Source: Copromyces sp. CBS 386.78 (Eukaryota > Ascomycota > Sordariomycetes > Sordariales > Sordariaceae). Taken from it: DNA of 64,000 bases. Under the pieces are notes generated by a model. It made no database searches. It saw nothing but the letters and a program-made list of their open reading frames with translations, and was not told the DNA's origin. Shown in pieces: positions 35,896 to 47,990 of the stretch. How positions within the stretch are numbered: the first letter of the stretch is position 1; every line of letters starts with the position of its first letter. The position numbers and the translations under genes are program-made. The stretch is taken from assembly GCA_030685235.1 (NCBI GenBank), contig MU839090.1, positions 1 to 64,000 on the forward strand. Direction: 5' to 3'.

Positions 35896-38800
35896 TGTGG
35901 CATATAGTCGGCTGAAGCACAAGACGGGTTGAAAGAAGGTAAAGGACGAAAAAGTGGTGTTGAGTAAGGCGCAAGGTGTGGCCGGGGCAAGTGGAATTTA
36001 TTTCAGTCGGCAACGGCACCACTGTCCGGGGAAGGTCTGGGGTTTTCTGATCGGTCTGGGGTTCTGTCCCGTCGTTCGTTGGCTCGGCGATGGGATGCGT
36101 GTCGTGTGAAGTGCGGCGGCCGTGCAAGTGCCCTGCGCTGCGCTGGGTGCTCGAGGATAGCAGGTCAAGCAGGTATAGGTAGCAGCCGCTGGGACAGACA
36201 GCGATCAGAAGGCTTCGATGGGTGAGGAGCTGGGAGCTCAACCGATTGATCTTTGGTCAATTGAGCTGGCCGAAGAAATCAATCGCCGTGTTTCTGATGG
36301 ACGAAATTGAAAGAGCACATGCAGATGTGGGAAAAGCAACTGAAGCTCATTTCAAAAAAGAATTCGAGGTTTGGGTGGTAAGGTAGGCGGAGGTGGTGGA
36401 ATAGCTCCCGTTGGAGGTTGTTCCACGAGGCCTGTGCGGAGCTAAGGTAGCTAGCGCGTTAATATTGGTTGGATTGGATGTCAGACAGTTGACCGGAACC
36501 TTAGAAGGGCGGCACCAGTGTAAGAAACAGCCCCTGGCGGGACGGGACTGGGCAAAGAGGAAGCTAAAATGCTAGTGCAAGTTGGTCTTGGCAGGTACTT
36601 CTCCTGATGAAGAGCAATGAGTTCGTTGTCCGGAATTGATGCCATTCACAGCACGTCTGACGATGAAGCAATAATAGCGGCAAAGAGCTCGGTTCAGAGA
36701 ACTTGCGTTAGGATTTGATGAAGAGATAACTTGATCGGTCGGGCAACGTGAAAGGAAGGTACCTACGATTAGAGCGCGGTGCAATCCAATGGAAGTGGAC
36801 TGAAGTGAAGGCGGGACGTGCCTTCCTCATGGCCTGAGTACAGCAGCTGCATTGCACTTGCTCGACAGTTGACACTGAGGCTGGCATTGACAACCCGCCT
36901 TGAGGTTCTAGCGAGCAATGGCCCCCCCACCTTGCACGATCCCTTTCACTTTAGGTAGGTTCGTTGCGGGAAAGAGGGAAAGAGCTGAGGAGGTGCACTG
37001 GCTATCATCTGACCATGTCATCGCGTCGAACAAATCGACAAGCTTTCAACCACAAGAACCTGGAACCGTGTTCTGCCCGTTCCTACACCTGCTCCTGCAT
37101 GCCGCAATCAGCAAGTCTCGGGACCACTCTGTACACAGGACACGGTCCTGTCGACACTTGACAGTCTCAAGGCTGACCTCTTCACGCCCAGCCAATCGAA
37201 TAAAGATTGCCTCTTCACAGCGTCGGGGCCTTGATCCCGAACCGTGACACTGTCATCAACGGGAGGCAAGACCTGAGCGGATGATACCTCGACTAAGTTT
37301 TCCGGAATGAGCACACCAACGACCGAGGCCAGACTTTCTGGATGTTCCGTCGTTCTTGTCCCCTAAAAGTCACACCAGATCTCGATCTTCCAGGGTCCAA
37401 TCAACCAAGTGAGCACAACCAAGTATGAGCTGAATAGGCCAGTTCTAGAAAGAGCAAGAGATCCGCTTACAATTTTCAGTTCGTCCCTCATCTGAACGAG
37501 CTGGGCTCACCGTATCCGGTTCAGCTCCCTCCCTGAACTGGAATTCGGAATCAAGCTTCATTTGACGGCAAATGATGGACAGCAGTGCTTCTCCGAGGCC
37601 GGCTCTCAGATCGAAGATGTCGGCGACAACCACCTTGTGGCACCGAGAAAAAACCACATAGGGCCCGGCGGCTCTTTATACAATCCGGACTCAACATAAG
37701 AAATTTCTAAAATCACCTCTTATGGCTCAAATTTCGGTGACCGTCATCGAGAGATCAGAACACGGCGAGTGTCCGATCCAATCGCATCTATTCCCAATCC
37801 TCCTAGTCGTGGGGGGTTCATCTATCACCACCCCGATGGGATCAATTTTGGGTTTAGAACGACCTATACTGGGCAGAGTCCGAAGGTAGAGGGTCCGAGC
37901 TCACTAACAGCTTTCGTGTACATCTGCATTCAAATTTGTTAGTGCTTTCCGTTTCCCATCGGTCACCATAGCCCGTTATCTCGTCGGTATTTTGACAACT
38001 TCTTCCCAACACTCTTAGGTCATCCGCCAGAGGGAACTAAAGGAAAGAACTTGGAAGAGACGGTGCAACCATCAGATACCCAAGCTGGTGCTTCGTAGAA
38101 AGCCACAAAGCCCCCATCAGCAACCACAATGGATAAGAAGGTGGTGATGGTGAGGGGAAGACGTTGAAAGAGTCACCGGCGAAGCAAAGAGGTTATCAAC
38201 CCATCGGCTTACCACCTTACCGCCTTGTTGGATGTTACTCTATGCTTATTTGCGGAGATAGTGTCACGCAGAGAGGCTGCTCGATCGTTCAGGTATGTCC
38301 CCCACACACCCCTCCCCTTACGTAGCGTTGTAGTGCATCTACATAGTATGCTATCACATTTCGAGCCAACATGGGTTGAGCTGATGCAAAAGCACATCCC
38401 TTCTGGCTTGAATTCATCTATTTGGTTGAAGAGGCTGTCTTCCAGGATCATCGTCTTACTTCGAAACCAATCTCGCATGCTGTCTGACTTGATGGCTTCA
38501 CCAAGGTACTGTGATAATCAGATGTCTCGGCTTGTTTTGCCTCAACACCATGGAATGTTTATCAGAGCATCACATTATAGGCAGGTTGACCAAGCTTACT
38601 GCTGGCACCGAACTGGGAGCCAAACCATACGGATCTGACGAGAGCCATCAGGAGTGGTTCTGTGATGTTCATTCGCCGCACGGCTCAGGGACCCGAGACG
38701 GTTATTTTATTAGTTTCCGTGTCAACGCCACGACGAATATCTAGGTCTCATGAGTTGCTGGCTATCGAGACTTTTGGCGCAGTGAATATCATCCGCGCCT

Positions 38801-40497
38801 ATTCGAGAAATTGGCGACAACTGCGGCAGCTGTCAGGTACGGACACCCGGAACTCCGAAGCCAGGCAAGCGTAAAAATTGAAAAACATCACGGAAAAGCC
38901 ACTTACACGCGGAAATCACATCAATCTTTGATACGAACAAAAGGCGTGTGACCGTCTCGGGAATCTCCTAGGCGACAACTCGGCCATGATGCTTCGACGA
39001 GGATCCAGTAATGGCAGCTTGCTCGTATCTTCAGAATTACGGTTTCGAAAACTCTTGCACATAAAAGCTTGTTTCCGTGGATCACGCCTGTCCGTCGTTA
39101 TGGACAACCTGGGCATTAGTGTAGACAGGTGAGTTGCCGGAGATCCGCCAAGCCAAAAGTCAGAATGACGATGTCAAGTTGCGCCGCATCGTTGCAGAAT
39201 GGCGTATCGCAGCGGTACATACCTGCCGATCCTAGCGAAGAAAATCCAGTGTCGTAGCATTTCCGGTGGTTGAGGCTGTCTTTTGCCCCGACAGCAACAA
39301 CTACGGCTGCATATCACTTTTGCGCTGGTCCCTTTCTACCCTACATCTTGGACAGTAAATCCAAGTTAAAATCCGGGGAGGATTTGCTGCCTTGAGTGAG
39401 TCACATCAGATATCTCTCCTGCCTTTCTAGGTAGAGGGCAGGTTCGAGTCTGTACCAGGCTGGGCAATCCGTCCTCCTGTCAACGTTGCGTTGAAGGCAT
39501 GGCGGGATGTACGGCGTAGCAGCATCTCTATGTGTATGCAGTATGTATGGATGCATGCGGTGTACCTACATCACTACATGGATTCCCTGCGTGGGAGTAG
39601 AGGTGGTTTGAATGGGTTATAGTGCCCGGTCCGTCATCTCACACCTCCCTTGAGCCCAGGTTCTCGACATGTTCGCCATGTGAGTCAAGACAACAATTTC
39701 TTTTCCGTCTCCCACCCGAACGATGACGGATGAACCCATGCTGCTGGCTGCTATACACCCAACACACTGCGGGGTTCGTTGCATTCAGAAGGGCTGAGTG
39801 TGTCCCGATAACTCTGATACCCTTGTGCTGACAGGATGCCAGCCAACTCTTTTTCTGATGTAAGTGTAAAAGTCGGGATTTGAGTTTGTTCATAACGATT
39901 AGTTTTGTTTGGGTCAGCGCTTGTGTGTCGTTGGCTGTCACTGCTGAATGGCTTACACAAGCAGACGCTGAATGAATGAATCCTCCTGCCTTTTGCGTCC
40001 GAGTGGATCGCCGGTATTAGTATTGATAGCGGATTGGGCCAATCTCCGTGCGTCAATCGGAGGATTCGCCGCTCTTCAACTTTTTTTTTTTTTTTTCCAC
40101 ACGCCCTCCCTCTTGACAGAGGTGTCTATCTAGATAGACAAGAAGTATCTTAAGTATCCGACCGCCTTCACTTTCTTTCTTTGACTGTACTCTTTATCTT
40201 TCTGTTTTTTTTTTTCCCTTCCTTTCCTCCTCTTACCAAGATCTGGTGGATGGTTGAGAACGCCTCAACGCTGAGCTCAGGCCCCATCCCTCCCCCATTC
40301 GACAAAATTCCATCAGTTTGGTTGTCGGTTTTCTTTCTCTCCGACATCAAACAAAGTGCGAGGGGCGCTGGTGCAAGACACAACGCGCACGAAGATCCGG
40401 TCACAAAGCCTGTTGACCGTATCGCCAACCAGCCGCGCGTTACCGAGGATTTGTGTGATCTCGTACAAAAAAAAATAAACACAAAATCTAGCTGGCC
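35896..40497. other. 4.6-kb gene-poor interval
   Basis: No ORF longer than about 140 codons is convincing and no domain is recognised. The largest frames (38,225-38,638 + and 38,209-38,478 -) overlap on opposite strands. A T-homopolymer (about 40,080-40,096) and pyrimidine-rich tracts to 40,230 precede the ABC transporter start and probably belong to its promoter and 5' leader. The rest may hold untranslated RNA, unrecognised orphan exons or decayed sequence. Confidence 0.55.
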
Positions 40498-43400
40498 ATG
40501 TCACGCAATGAATCCCGTTTTGCAGTGGTCGTGACCGGCCTTGCCCTCGTTGGCCTCGGCTCTTTGCCTGCTGTGTCCGGGTTCGTCCAACGGTTCAGAA
40601 AGCGCGAGGCACGACAGGATGTTCTCTACGAGGATGCCGACGGCAAGGCGACCGTCGAGTCCCAAAGAGCCTATTCGGCCAAGGTCCCGAAGACGGTGAT
40701 CGTGCTCTCTGCCGCTGCTGGCTTTGCCCTCTCTATCGCTATTGCACTGCTTTCGACAAATCAGAAGACCAGTTCGTTGCACGACTGGCTGTCTACTGGA
40801 GCATGGGTACGATCCTGGCCTTGGGCTTGTTGTTTTTTGTTTCAAGGTAGCTGACTTTGGATTGTAGGGTGCATTACTGTTCCAGGCTATCACGATAGCC
40901 TCTTGCAGAAAGTCGGTGCAGGCCTTTGATCTCGGCATCTACTCGTTCCTGTCCTCCGCCGTTCTGAGTGCCATTCTGTTTGTCCAGGGTGCTGATGCTT
41001 CAGAGTCTCTCTGGGATCACAATCGCACCTTGTTTGTCCTCCGTGCCGTCGAGTTGGCCCTGGCTGGATCTCTTGCAGTTTCCAGCTTGTCTATTCCAAG
41101 GAGACCCGAAGTTTATATCGATGGAGAACCGGTTGATCCGATGTTTACCGTGTCAGCTCTCAGTCGGTTCACGTACGCCTGGCCCAGCAAGCTTCTGGAT
41201 CTTGCGGTTAAGAAGAAGGATCTCGACTTGACCGACCTCAATAGGCCCGACCACTTTTGCCGAGCTGCAGACACTTCGGCCGACTGGAAGCGCCGCAACT
41301 ACCGCCATAACCTTTGGCTGAACGTGATTCTCGCCCACAAGAAAGCCTTCTCCTTGCAGTGGGCTTTGACACTCTGCACGGCCTTTCTGAACTTCTCCCC
41401 CCAGTGGGTGATTTTGCAGCTCTTGCGCATTTTGGAGAATCCCCAGGTTGGGAGCAGCTACGGGTTCGGTGTCTGGTACTGGGTTTTCTTCCTCGGTGTG
41501 GCCATGATTGCTCAGTCCTGGGTGGAAGCCTACGTTTTCTGGCTCTCGTGGACCGACCTTGCCATCCCCATTCGCGCTCAGCTCTCTGCGCTCATCTTTG
41601 AAAAGTCAATGCGGAAGAAGGATGTCAAGGGTGCCGGAAAGGCGAAGGAGAAGAAGGCTACCGAGGCAGGCGAGCCCCCCGTCGCTGGCCCAACAGGAGA
41701 GGGAGCGCCAGCCGATGCGCCGCCAGCCGAGCCGGAGGCTGAGGCCGAGGATGACTCTGATGGGCTCAAGAAGGGCAAGCAGAACACCGTGAACCTGATT
41801 GGTGTCGATGCGAAGCGGGTCTCGGACTTCTCTACCTACCAGAATATGTTCCCTGGCAGTTTGTTCAAGCTCATTGTGTCGCTGACCTTCTTGACCAATC
41901 TTCTGGGTTGGAAGGCTCTTCTGGCGGGCTTCTCTGCAATGGTTGCTATCATGCCAGTGAACATCCGTTTCTCCAAGAAATATTCTGCCGCTCAGGATAA
42001 ACTGATGAAGGTCAGAGACGAGAAGATGGCCGTCGTTACCGAAGCCCTCCAGGGTATCAGACAGATCAAGTTCTCCGCTTTGGAGCCCGAATGGGAAAAC
42101 AAGATTGGCTCAGTCCGAGAAAAGGAACTTGGTGCGGTCTGGAGTGTGTTCATGGCCGACACGGCCCTCCTTGCCTGCTGGGTCACCAGTCCTATCTTGC
42201 TTTCGGCTATTTCTTTGGCCGTCTATGCCGCTTTGAATGGTGTCTTGACGCCATCCGTTGCCTTCGTCAGTCTGGGTGTCTTTAGGGGTCTCGAAGTGAC
42301 GCTGTCGGTCATTCCTGAGCTTACAACCGATCTGCTGGATGCGTGGATTTCGATCAAGCGTATGCAGGAGTACCTCAACTCTCCTGAGGTGACGACCGTC
42401 TCCCAGGATGCTGAAGAGGTGTCATTCCAAAACGCTTCTGTCGCCTGGCCTTCGGACGAGAATATCGACGAGGAGGACAGGTTCGTTCTCCGCAATATCA
42501 GTGTCACGTTCCCCAAGGGGGAGCTATCGGTCATCTCCGGCAAGACTGGAACAGGAAAGAGCTTGATGTTGTCTGCTATCCTTGGCGAGGTTGACGTCCT
42601 TGAAGGCAACTTGTTTGTACCTAGGGCACCTTCACTGGCTGATCGCCACGATGACATGGCCAACAAGGACAACTGGATCATCCCTTCGGCCATCGCCTAC
42701 GTAGCCCAGATTCCCTGGATCGAGAACGCAACCATCAAGGAAAATATTCTCTTTGGACTTCCTTTCGACGAGGAGCGCTACAGGAAGACCGTGGAGGTAT
42801 GCGCACTAAAGAAGGATTTGGAAATGCTCTCGGATGGTGAAAACACGGAAATCGGCCAAAACGGTATCAACCTCAGCGGTGGCCAGAAATGGCGTATCAC
42901 TCTAGCCAGAGCCATCTACTCCCGGGCTGGCATTCTCGTCCTCGATGATATCTTCTCGGCCGTTGACGCCCACGTCGGCCGCCACATCTTTGACAAGTGC
43001 CTCAACGGTGTTCTGGCCACTGGCCGCACCAGAATTCTCGTCACCCACCACGTTGCCCTCTGCGAGCCCAAGACCAAGTACCTTGTCGAGCTTGGCGATG
43101 GCCGTGTCTTGGAGGCCGGCTCGGTTGCCAAGCTGCGCGAGGCGGGGACTTTGGACCAGATTAAGCGTCATGAAGAATCCCCTCAGGAAATCGAAGCCGA
43201 CGAACAAGCCGCCACTGCTGTGAACTCTGATGACTCTGTCGATGGCGATGAGGAGCAGGCCGAGGCAGATGCCAACGCTCTGAAGAAGATCAACTCCAAA
43301 ATCGCCGCTCGCAAGTTCGTCGAGGATGAGGGACGCGAGAAGGGAGCTGTCAAGAAGCAGATCTATTACCAATATCTTCTGGCCAGTGGAGGCTGGAGTT

Positions 43401-45354
43401 ACTGGACCATCGCTCTCGTTGTTTTCGTTGTCGTCCAGGCGTTCAACATTGGGCGATCATGGTGGCTCAAGATTTGGACTGGAGATCACGAGGAGCAAGC
43501 TCTTCACAGCCAGCATATCCTCAGTGGTTCGACTGGTGAGCAAGGCTTCGCTTATGGCTCTGGCTTTCAGCAGACATCTCTTCACACGATGTCTGCTCCA
43601 TCGATCACCAGTCATAACAGCCTCACCTACTACCTCAGCATCTACGTCCTTCTGGCCCTGATCTCATCCATCGTCGGTACACTCAAGTTCCTCTATGTCT
43701 ACATTGGCTCCATTCGTGCAAGCAGGGGCCTGTTCCAGCAACTTAACTTCACCATCCTCCGCGCCCCCATTCGCTGGCTCGATACCGTACCTGTCGGTCG
43801 CATTTTGAACCGTTTCACGTCAGATTTCAACATTATCGACTCACAAATGGCCAACTCGGTCAGCTTCGGCCTCAACTCTTTTTTGAACCTGCTCGGCGTT
43901 ATTGTTGCAGGTCTCTTTGTCTCCCCGTACATTGTCCTGCTTGCTGGTGTTTTGTTGTTCATCTGCCTCTACTATGCGATCCGGTACCTCGACGGTGCTC
44001 GTCCGGTCAAGCGGCTGGAGAGCACCACCAAGTCACCCGTGTTCGAGCAGTTCGGCTCCGCGCTCTCTGGTGTTGCCACCATTCGTGGTTTCGACAAGTC
44101 TGAAGGTTACATCAGGCGTATGTACCGCAAGGTGGACGATTACTCTGTGGCCACATGGCATCTCTGGCTTTTCAACAGATGGATGGGTTGGAGAATGTCG
44201 CTTGTGGGCTCCTTCTTTGCCTCCTTCGTCGCTATCCTCATTCTGGTCACCCCTGGCATCGATTCGGCTCTAGCTGGCTTCGCGCTCGCTTTTGCTTTGG
44301 AGTTCTCCAACTGCGTTATGTGGACGATTCGTCTATATGCCAACGTTGAGCTGAACATGAATGCTGCCGAGAGAATTGTCGAGGTAGGTTTCGAACTCCC
44401 GTCTCCCACCTTATCCTGCTTGTTTTTCACTAACTCGGCCTGATTTAGTATGCCTCCCTCCCTACCGAGTCCCTCGAAGGCATCACCCCACCGGCCGCCT
44501 GGCCCACGGACGGCCGCATCGAAGTCAACAACCTCGTCGTCAGCTATGCCCCCGACCTCCCTCCGGTACTCAAGGGCCTGACCTTCAGCGTCAACCGCAA
44601 CGAGCGCATCGGCGTCGTCGGCCGCACCGGCGCCGGCAAATCCTCACTCACCCTCGCCCTCTTCCGCTTCCTCGAGGCTCGCTCCGGCAGCATCCACATC
44701 GACGGCATCGACACCTCCACCATCAAGCTGCACGACCTGCGCTCCCGCCTGGCCATCATCCCGCAGGACCCCGTCCTCTTCTCAGGAACCGTGCGCTCCA
44801 ATCTCGACCCCTTCAACCATCAGACCGACGCCGAGCTGCGCGAGTCCCTCGAGCGCGTCCATCTTGTTGGCGATAGCACCTCCACTTCCGGGACCGCCAC
44901 CCCTGCACCAGAGGCCTCATCCTCTTCGGCCACTGGCGGCATCCAGAACAAGAACACCAACATCTTCAAGAACCTCGATTCCCAGATCTCCGAAGGCGGT
45001 CTTAACTTGTCTCAGGGCCAGCGCCAGCTCCTCTGCTTGGCCCGCGCCATCGTCTCTCGTCCGAGAGTCATGGTCCTCGACGAGGCTACCTCGGCGGTAG
45101 ATATGCACACGGATGCGCTGATCCAGCGGTCCATTCGCGAGGAGTTCACGGATGCGACTTTGCTCGTGATTGCTCATCGTCTCAGCACCATTGCGGATTT
45201 TGATCGCATTTTGGTTCTGAGCGATGGTAAGGTTGTTGAGTTTGGAACGCCAAGGGAATTGTGGGAGAAGGATGGGGGCAGTGGAGTGTTTAGGGGGATG
45301 TGTGAGGAGAGTGGTGAGAAGGAGAAGTTGAGAAACATTGTTTTTGGAAAATGA
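40498..45354 (+). CDS. ABC transporter, ABCC/MRP subfamily (Ybt1/bile-acid-permease-like)
   Basis: Three exons, 40,498-40,806, 40,868-44,383 and 44,449-45,354, give 1,576 residues. The layout is that of a long MRP: an N-terminal hydrophobic TMD0, then TMD1, NBD1, TMD2 and NBD2. NBD1 has Walker [10 protein letters not shown] (about residue 660), signature LSGGQKW (about 771) and Walker [10 protein letters not shown], with Asp where most ABC proteins have the catalytic Glu, normal for ABCC NBD1. NBD2 has GRTGAGKSS (about 1,332), LSQGQRQ (about 1,461) and VMVLDEATS with the Glu. A charged Ala/Glu/Pro-rich insert splits TMD1 (about residues 350-400), and a Ser/Thr/Ala-rich insert sits inside NBD2. 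Likely exports conjugates or metabolites at the vacuole or plasma membrane; substrate unknown. Confidence 0.93.
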
Positions 45355-46758
45355 AAGGGTTTTTATGGGGGGGGGGTGTTACGAAGGATGCAAAAGGGTT
45401 ATTGGGTTTATGTACGAGCGAATGGTAACAAACCAACGAACGGAGTCCGTTGGGATATCGGGACAATGGGAATAGGAAAATGATGTCCCTGGGCGGCCTT
45501 ATACCTCTGAGAGAAAGGATTAAGAGCAGCGAGGCACAGCGTGTTGATTTACTGCTTGGCAAATGATGAACCCTTCGAGATGTGAGACACTTATATGTCC
45601 ATGTCCATGGAATCAGTGCTTGCATGTTTGAAGTAGTCGTCGGTAAAAGAAAGGGGTTTTATCCAAGTACATATCTTATTACCTATCGAAGGGTCGTAAA
45701 AATAAACTGAACACGTCACGCTTAGTCCACGACACCTCAAGTATGCTCTCATTACGCATCCCGGCGTATTTAATATACCTTTGGAATTCTTAAGTGATGC
45801 TGATCGATGTGTTTCCAGATTATTGTGATCCCTATCACAGCAGCTTTGTAACGGTCTTTGTTTTTACGACCACTTCGCTTGTCTATTTCAGATAATCTCT
45901 CGATGTTAAGATGTCGGACACTTTGTTATCGGAAAAAGCAACTAGTCGTCCCTTCCATCTCACCAATTTAGGTTCCCAAGACGGGCATCTACATATGTCT
46001 ATTAGGTGACGAAAAGTCACAGCTTATTACACAACAAACACTTGCTGTCCAATGTCTAACTCACAAGAAGACAGGTTTACATGGTGTACTGGTATCATTC
46101 AACACATCGGAAGCGGTATGCCGAAACAGTGACCGACTCTTTTCGGCTTGGTGACCTCATGACCATCGGTTTAGGTCAGTTTCTCACGGACGATAGGCAG
46201 GGACCGCTGATGTTACAGGGGGCTTGCAGCGCAAAGCAAGGGGCAAAGATGGTGACAAGCTAAACACGCTAAACTGCAAGTCGAAGGTCTAAGAGATAAG
46301 ATAACAAATAGGGCGGGGTGGCGGGGTCTTGGCAGTTAGCTTCCGCTCTTTCTCCGCTCTCCGGGGAGTCGGGGACCGCTGCTCGGCACGCCCCGTTGTC
46401 ACCACTGGAACAAGTCGGTCGGATGCGCTGTCGTTTTGGGCCGGTGAATACCCCTGGAAATAGTCCGGTGAACGGGAGGGAAGTATTAAACATTGGATGA
46501 TCCCCCCGGAATATGGATAGGAAGAAAGAAAAGGAGGGATGAAAGACGGGTTTTTGTACGAACGCTCTTGAACTTAACGTCAACTCAAAAACAGAACATA
46601 TACCGACTTAAGTGAAGGTTTCAACGCCCAAGTGGTCTTTTTCTTCTTACACACAAATTCCCATATAATCAGCATCTTGAAGAAGAAATATCCCAACCAC
46701 AACCACGGGACCAGAACACCTTCATCACCCTCACCTCACCAAACAAAACCACCTCATA
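45355..46758. other. Intergenic region, ABC transporter to cytidine deaminase
   Basis: Transcripts converge from the left and start on the right. A run of nine to ten G follows the ABC stop (about 45,367-45,376). No gene or RNA is recognised; the 104-codon frame at 46,269-46,583 (-) looks random. Confidence 0.6.
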
Positions 46759-47484
46759 ATGGCCCCCCCAACACCCCCCATCCTCTCCGGCCACGACGAC
46801 TCCGTCATCGCCGACGTCTGCAAAACCTACAACCTCACCCCCTCGGAATTCGCCCAGCTCCGCGACCGCGCCGTAGCCGCCAAAGCCACCTCCTACAGCC
46901 CTTACAGCAAATTCCGTGTCGGCGCCGTTTTGCTTTCCAACGGGAAGGTCAACACCACCACCGGAGAAAGGACTACTACCGAAGAGGAGACATACACGCC
47001 CGGAGCCAACGTGGAAAACGCCAGCTACCCCGTCACCACTTGTGCCGAAAGGGTGGCGTTTGGAAGGGCGATCACCGAGGGACACAGGGGTTTCAGGGCG
47101 GTGGCTGTGGCGACGGATATCTCTCCGCCGGCGAGTCCTTGTGGGATGTGTAGGCAGTTGTGAGTTTCCTGTTGTTCCCTGGTGTGATTGGGGGGTGAGA
47201 GAGGGATGTGGAAGAATGGTTCACTGACTGACTGACTGACTGACTGGCCGGGACGTATAGTATCCGTGAGTTCTGCGAGTTGAGCATGCCTATTCTCATG
47301 TTTGATAAGGATGAGAATTTCTCTGTTTTGAGGCTTGAGGATGTGAGTCGCCCTGTTCATTTTTGTTCTAGGGCCGTTGTCGTCCCGGATGCAGTAGATA
47401 CATGGCCTTTTGCTGACGCTTTTTGCTACCTAGCTCCTCCCATTGTCGTTTGGCCCTGATCAGATGGGCGTTGAGTCTGCTTAG
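46759..47484 (+). CDS. Cytidine deaminase
   Basis: Three exons, 46,759-47,159, 47,261-47,342 and 47,434-47,484, give 177 residues. The zinc-dependent enzyme turns cytidine or deoxycytidine into uridine or deoxyuridine in pyrimidine salvage in the cytosol. Hallmarks are YSPYSKFRVGAVL near residue 50, NVENASYP, the CAE motif in TTCAERVAFG with the proton-shuttling Glu and one zinc Cys, and PCGMCRQF with the two other zinc Cys. The C-terminal exon encodes LLPLSFGPDQM, the usual closing segment of tetrameric deaminases. Length suits the family, with an N-terminal extension of about 45 residues. Intron 1 contains a (tgac)n microsatellite at 47,223-47,245. Confidence 0.94.
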
Positions 47485-47990
47485 CTGTTTTGGCTTGGTT
47501 GTCTCGGGTAAAGACGTTGAATGGTCTCACGACTCTTTACGGTTTGGTGGCTTTGAGCAAGTATGGAGTAGAGTGGACGATATAGAGAGTCAGGATCATG
47601 TATACATAGGAATCATTCAATGTATATCAATCACGAGGTTTCGAATTTGTTTTAGACGTCCCAGCTGAGGATTTGCGTGGCATCGTAAGCACAACATCTG
47701 ATTGACACGAATATTTCAACACCAGTGCCTGACGTACATTTGATTCTGTCCGATATGCACTTTCGCTATGTGTCTCCTACAGTCTGAACCAAGTTACTTA
47801 GGCCAGGAACTTGCCCAGCATATATCCGTACTTGTTGATGATTTCGAAACTCCAACTCAACCGCCATGCAATCAGTCAGACAGAAGCAAGACGCAATGAC
47901 TGAGCCCAAAGGAAATCCCGGAAATCGTGACCACACAACACCACAAACCCCGATAAACATATTCATCTCACCAACAAATCCCTAATTCCC
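47485..47990. other. Convergent intergenic region
   Basis: The 3' ends of the deaminase (+) and the FYVE/RING gene (-) face each other here. No gene is seen. Confidence 0.6.

Noticed and set aside
38209..38638. Opposed 89- and 137-codon ORFs in the gene-poor gap
   Set aside because: They overlap on opposite strands, have no recognised domain and no clear splice context; kept only as part of the gap description.
42902..43372. 156-codon minus-strand ORF
   Set aside because: Antisense to NBD1 of the ABC transporter; no independent support.
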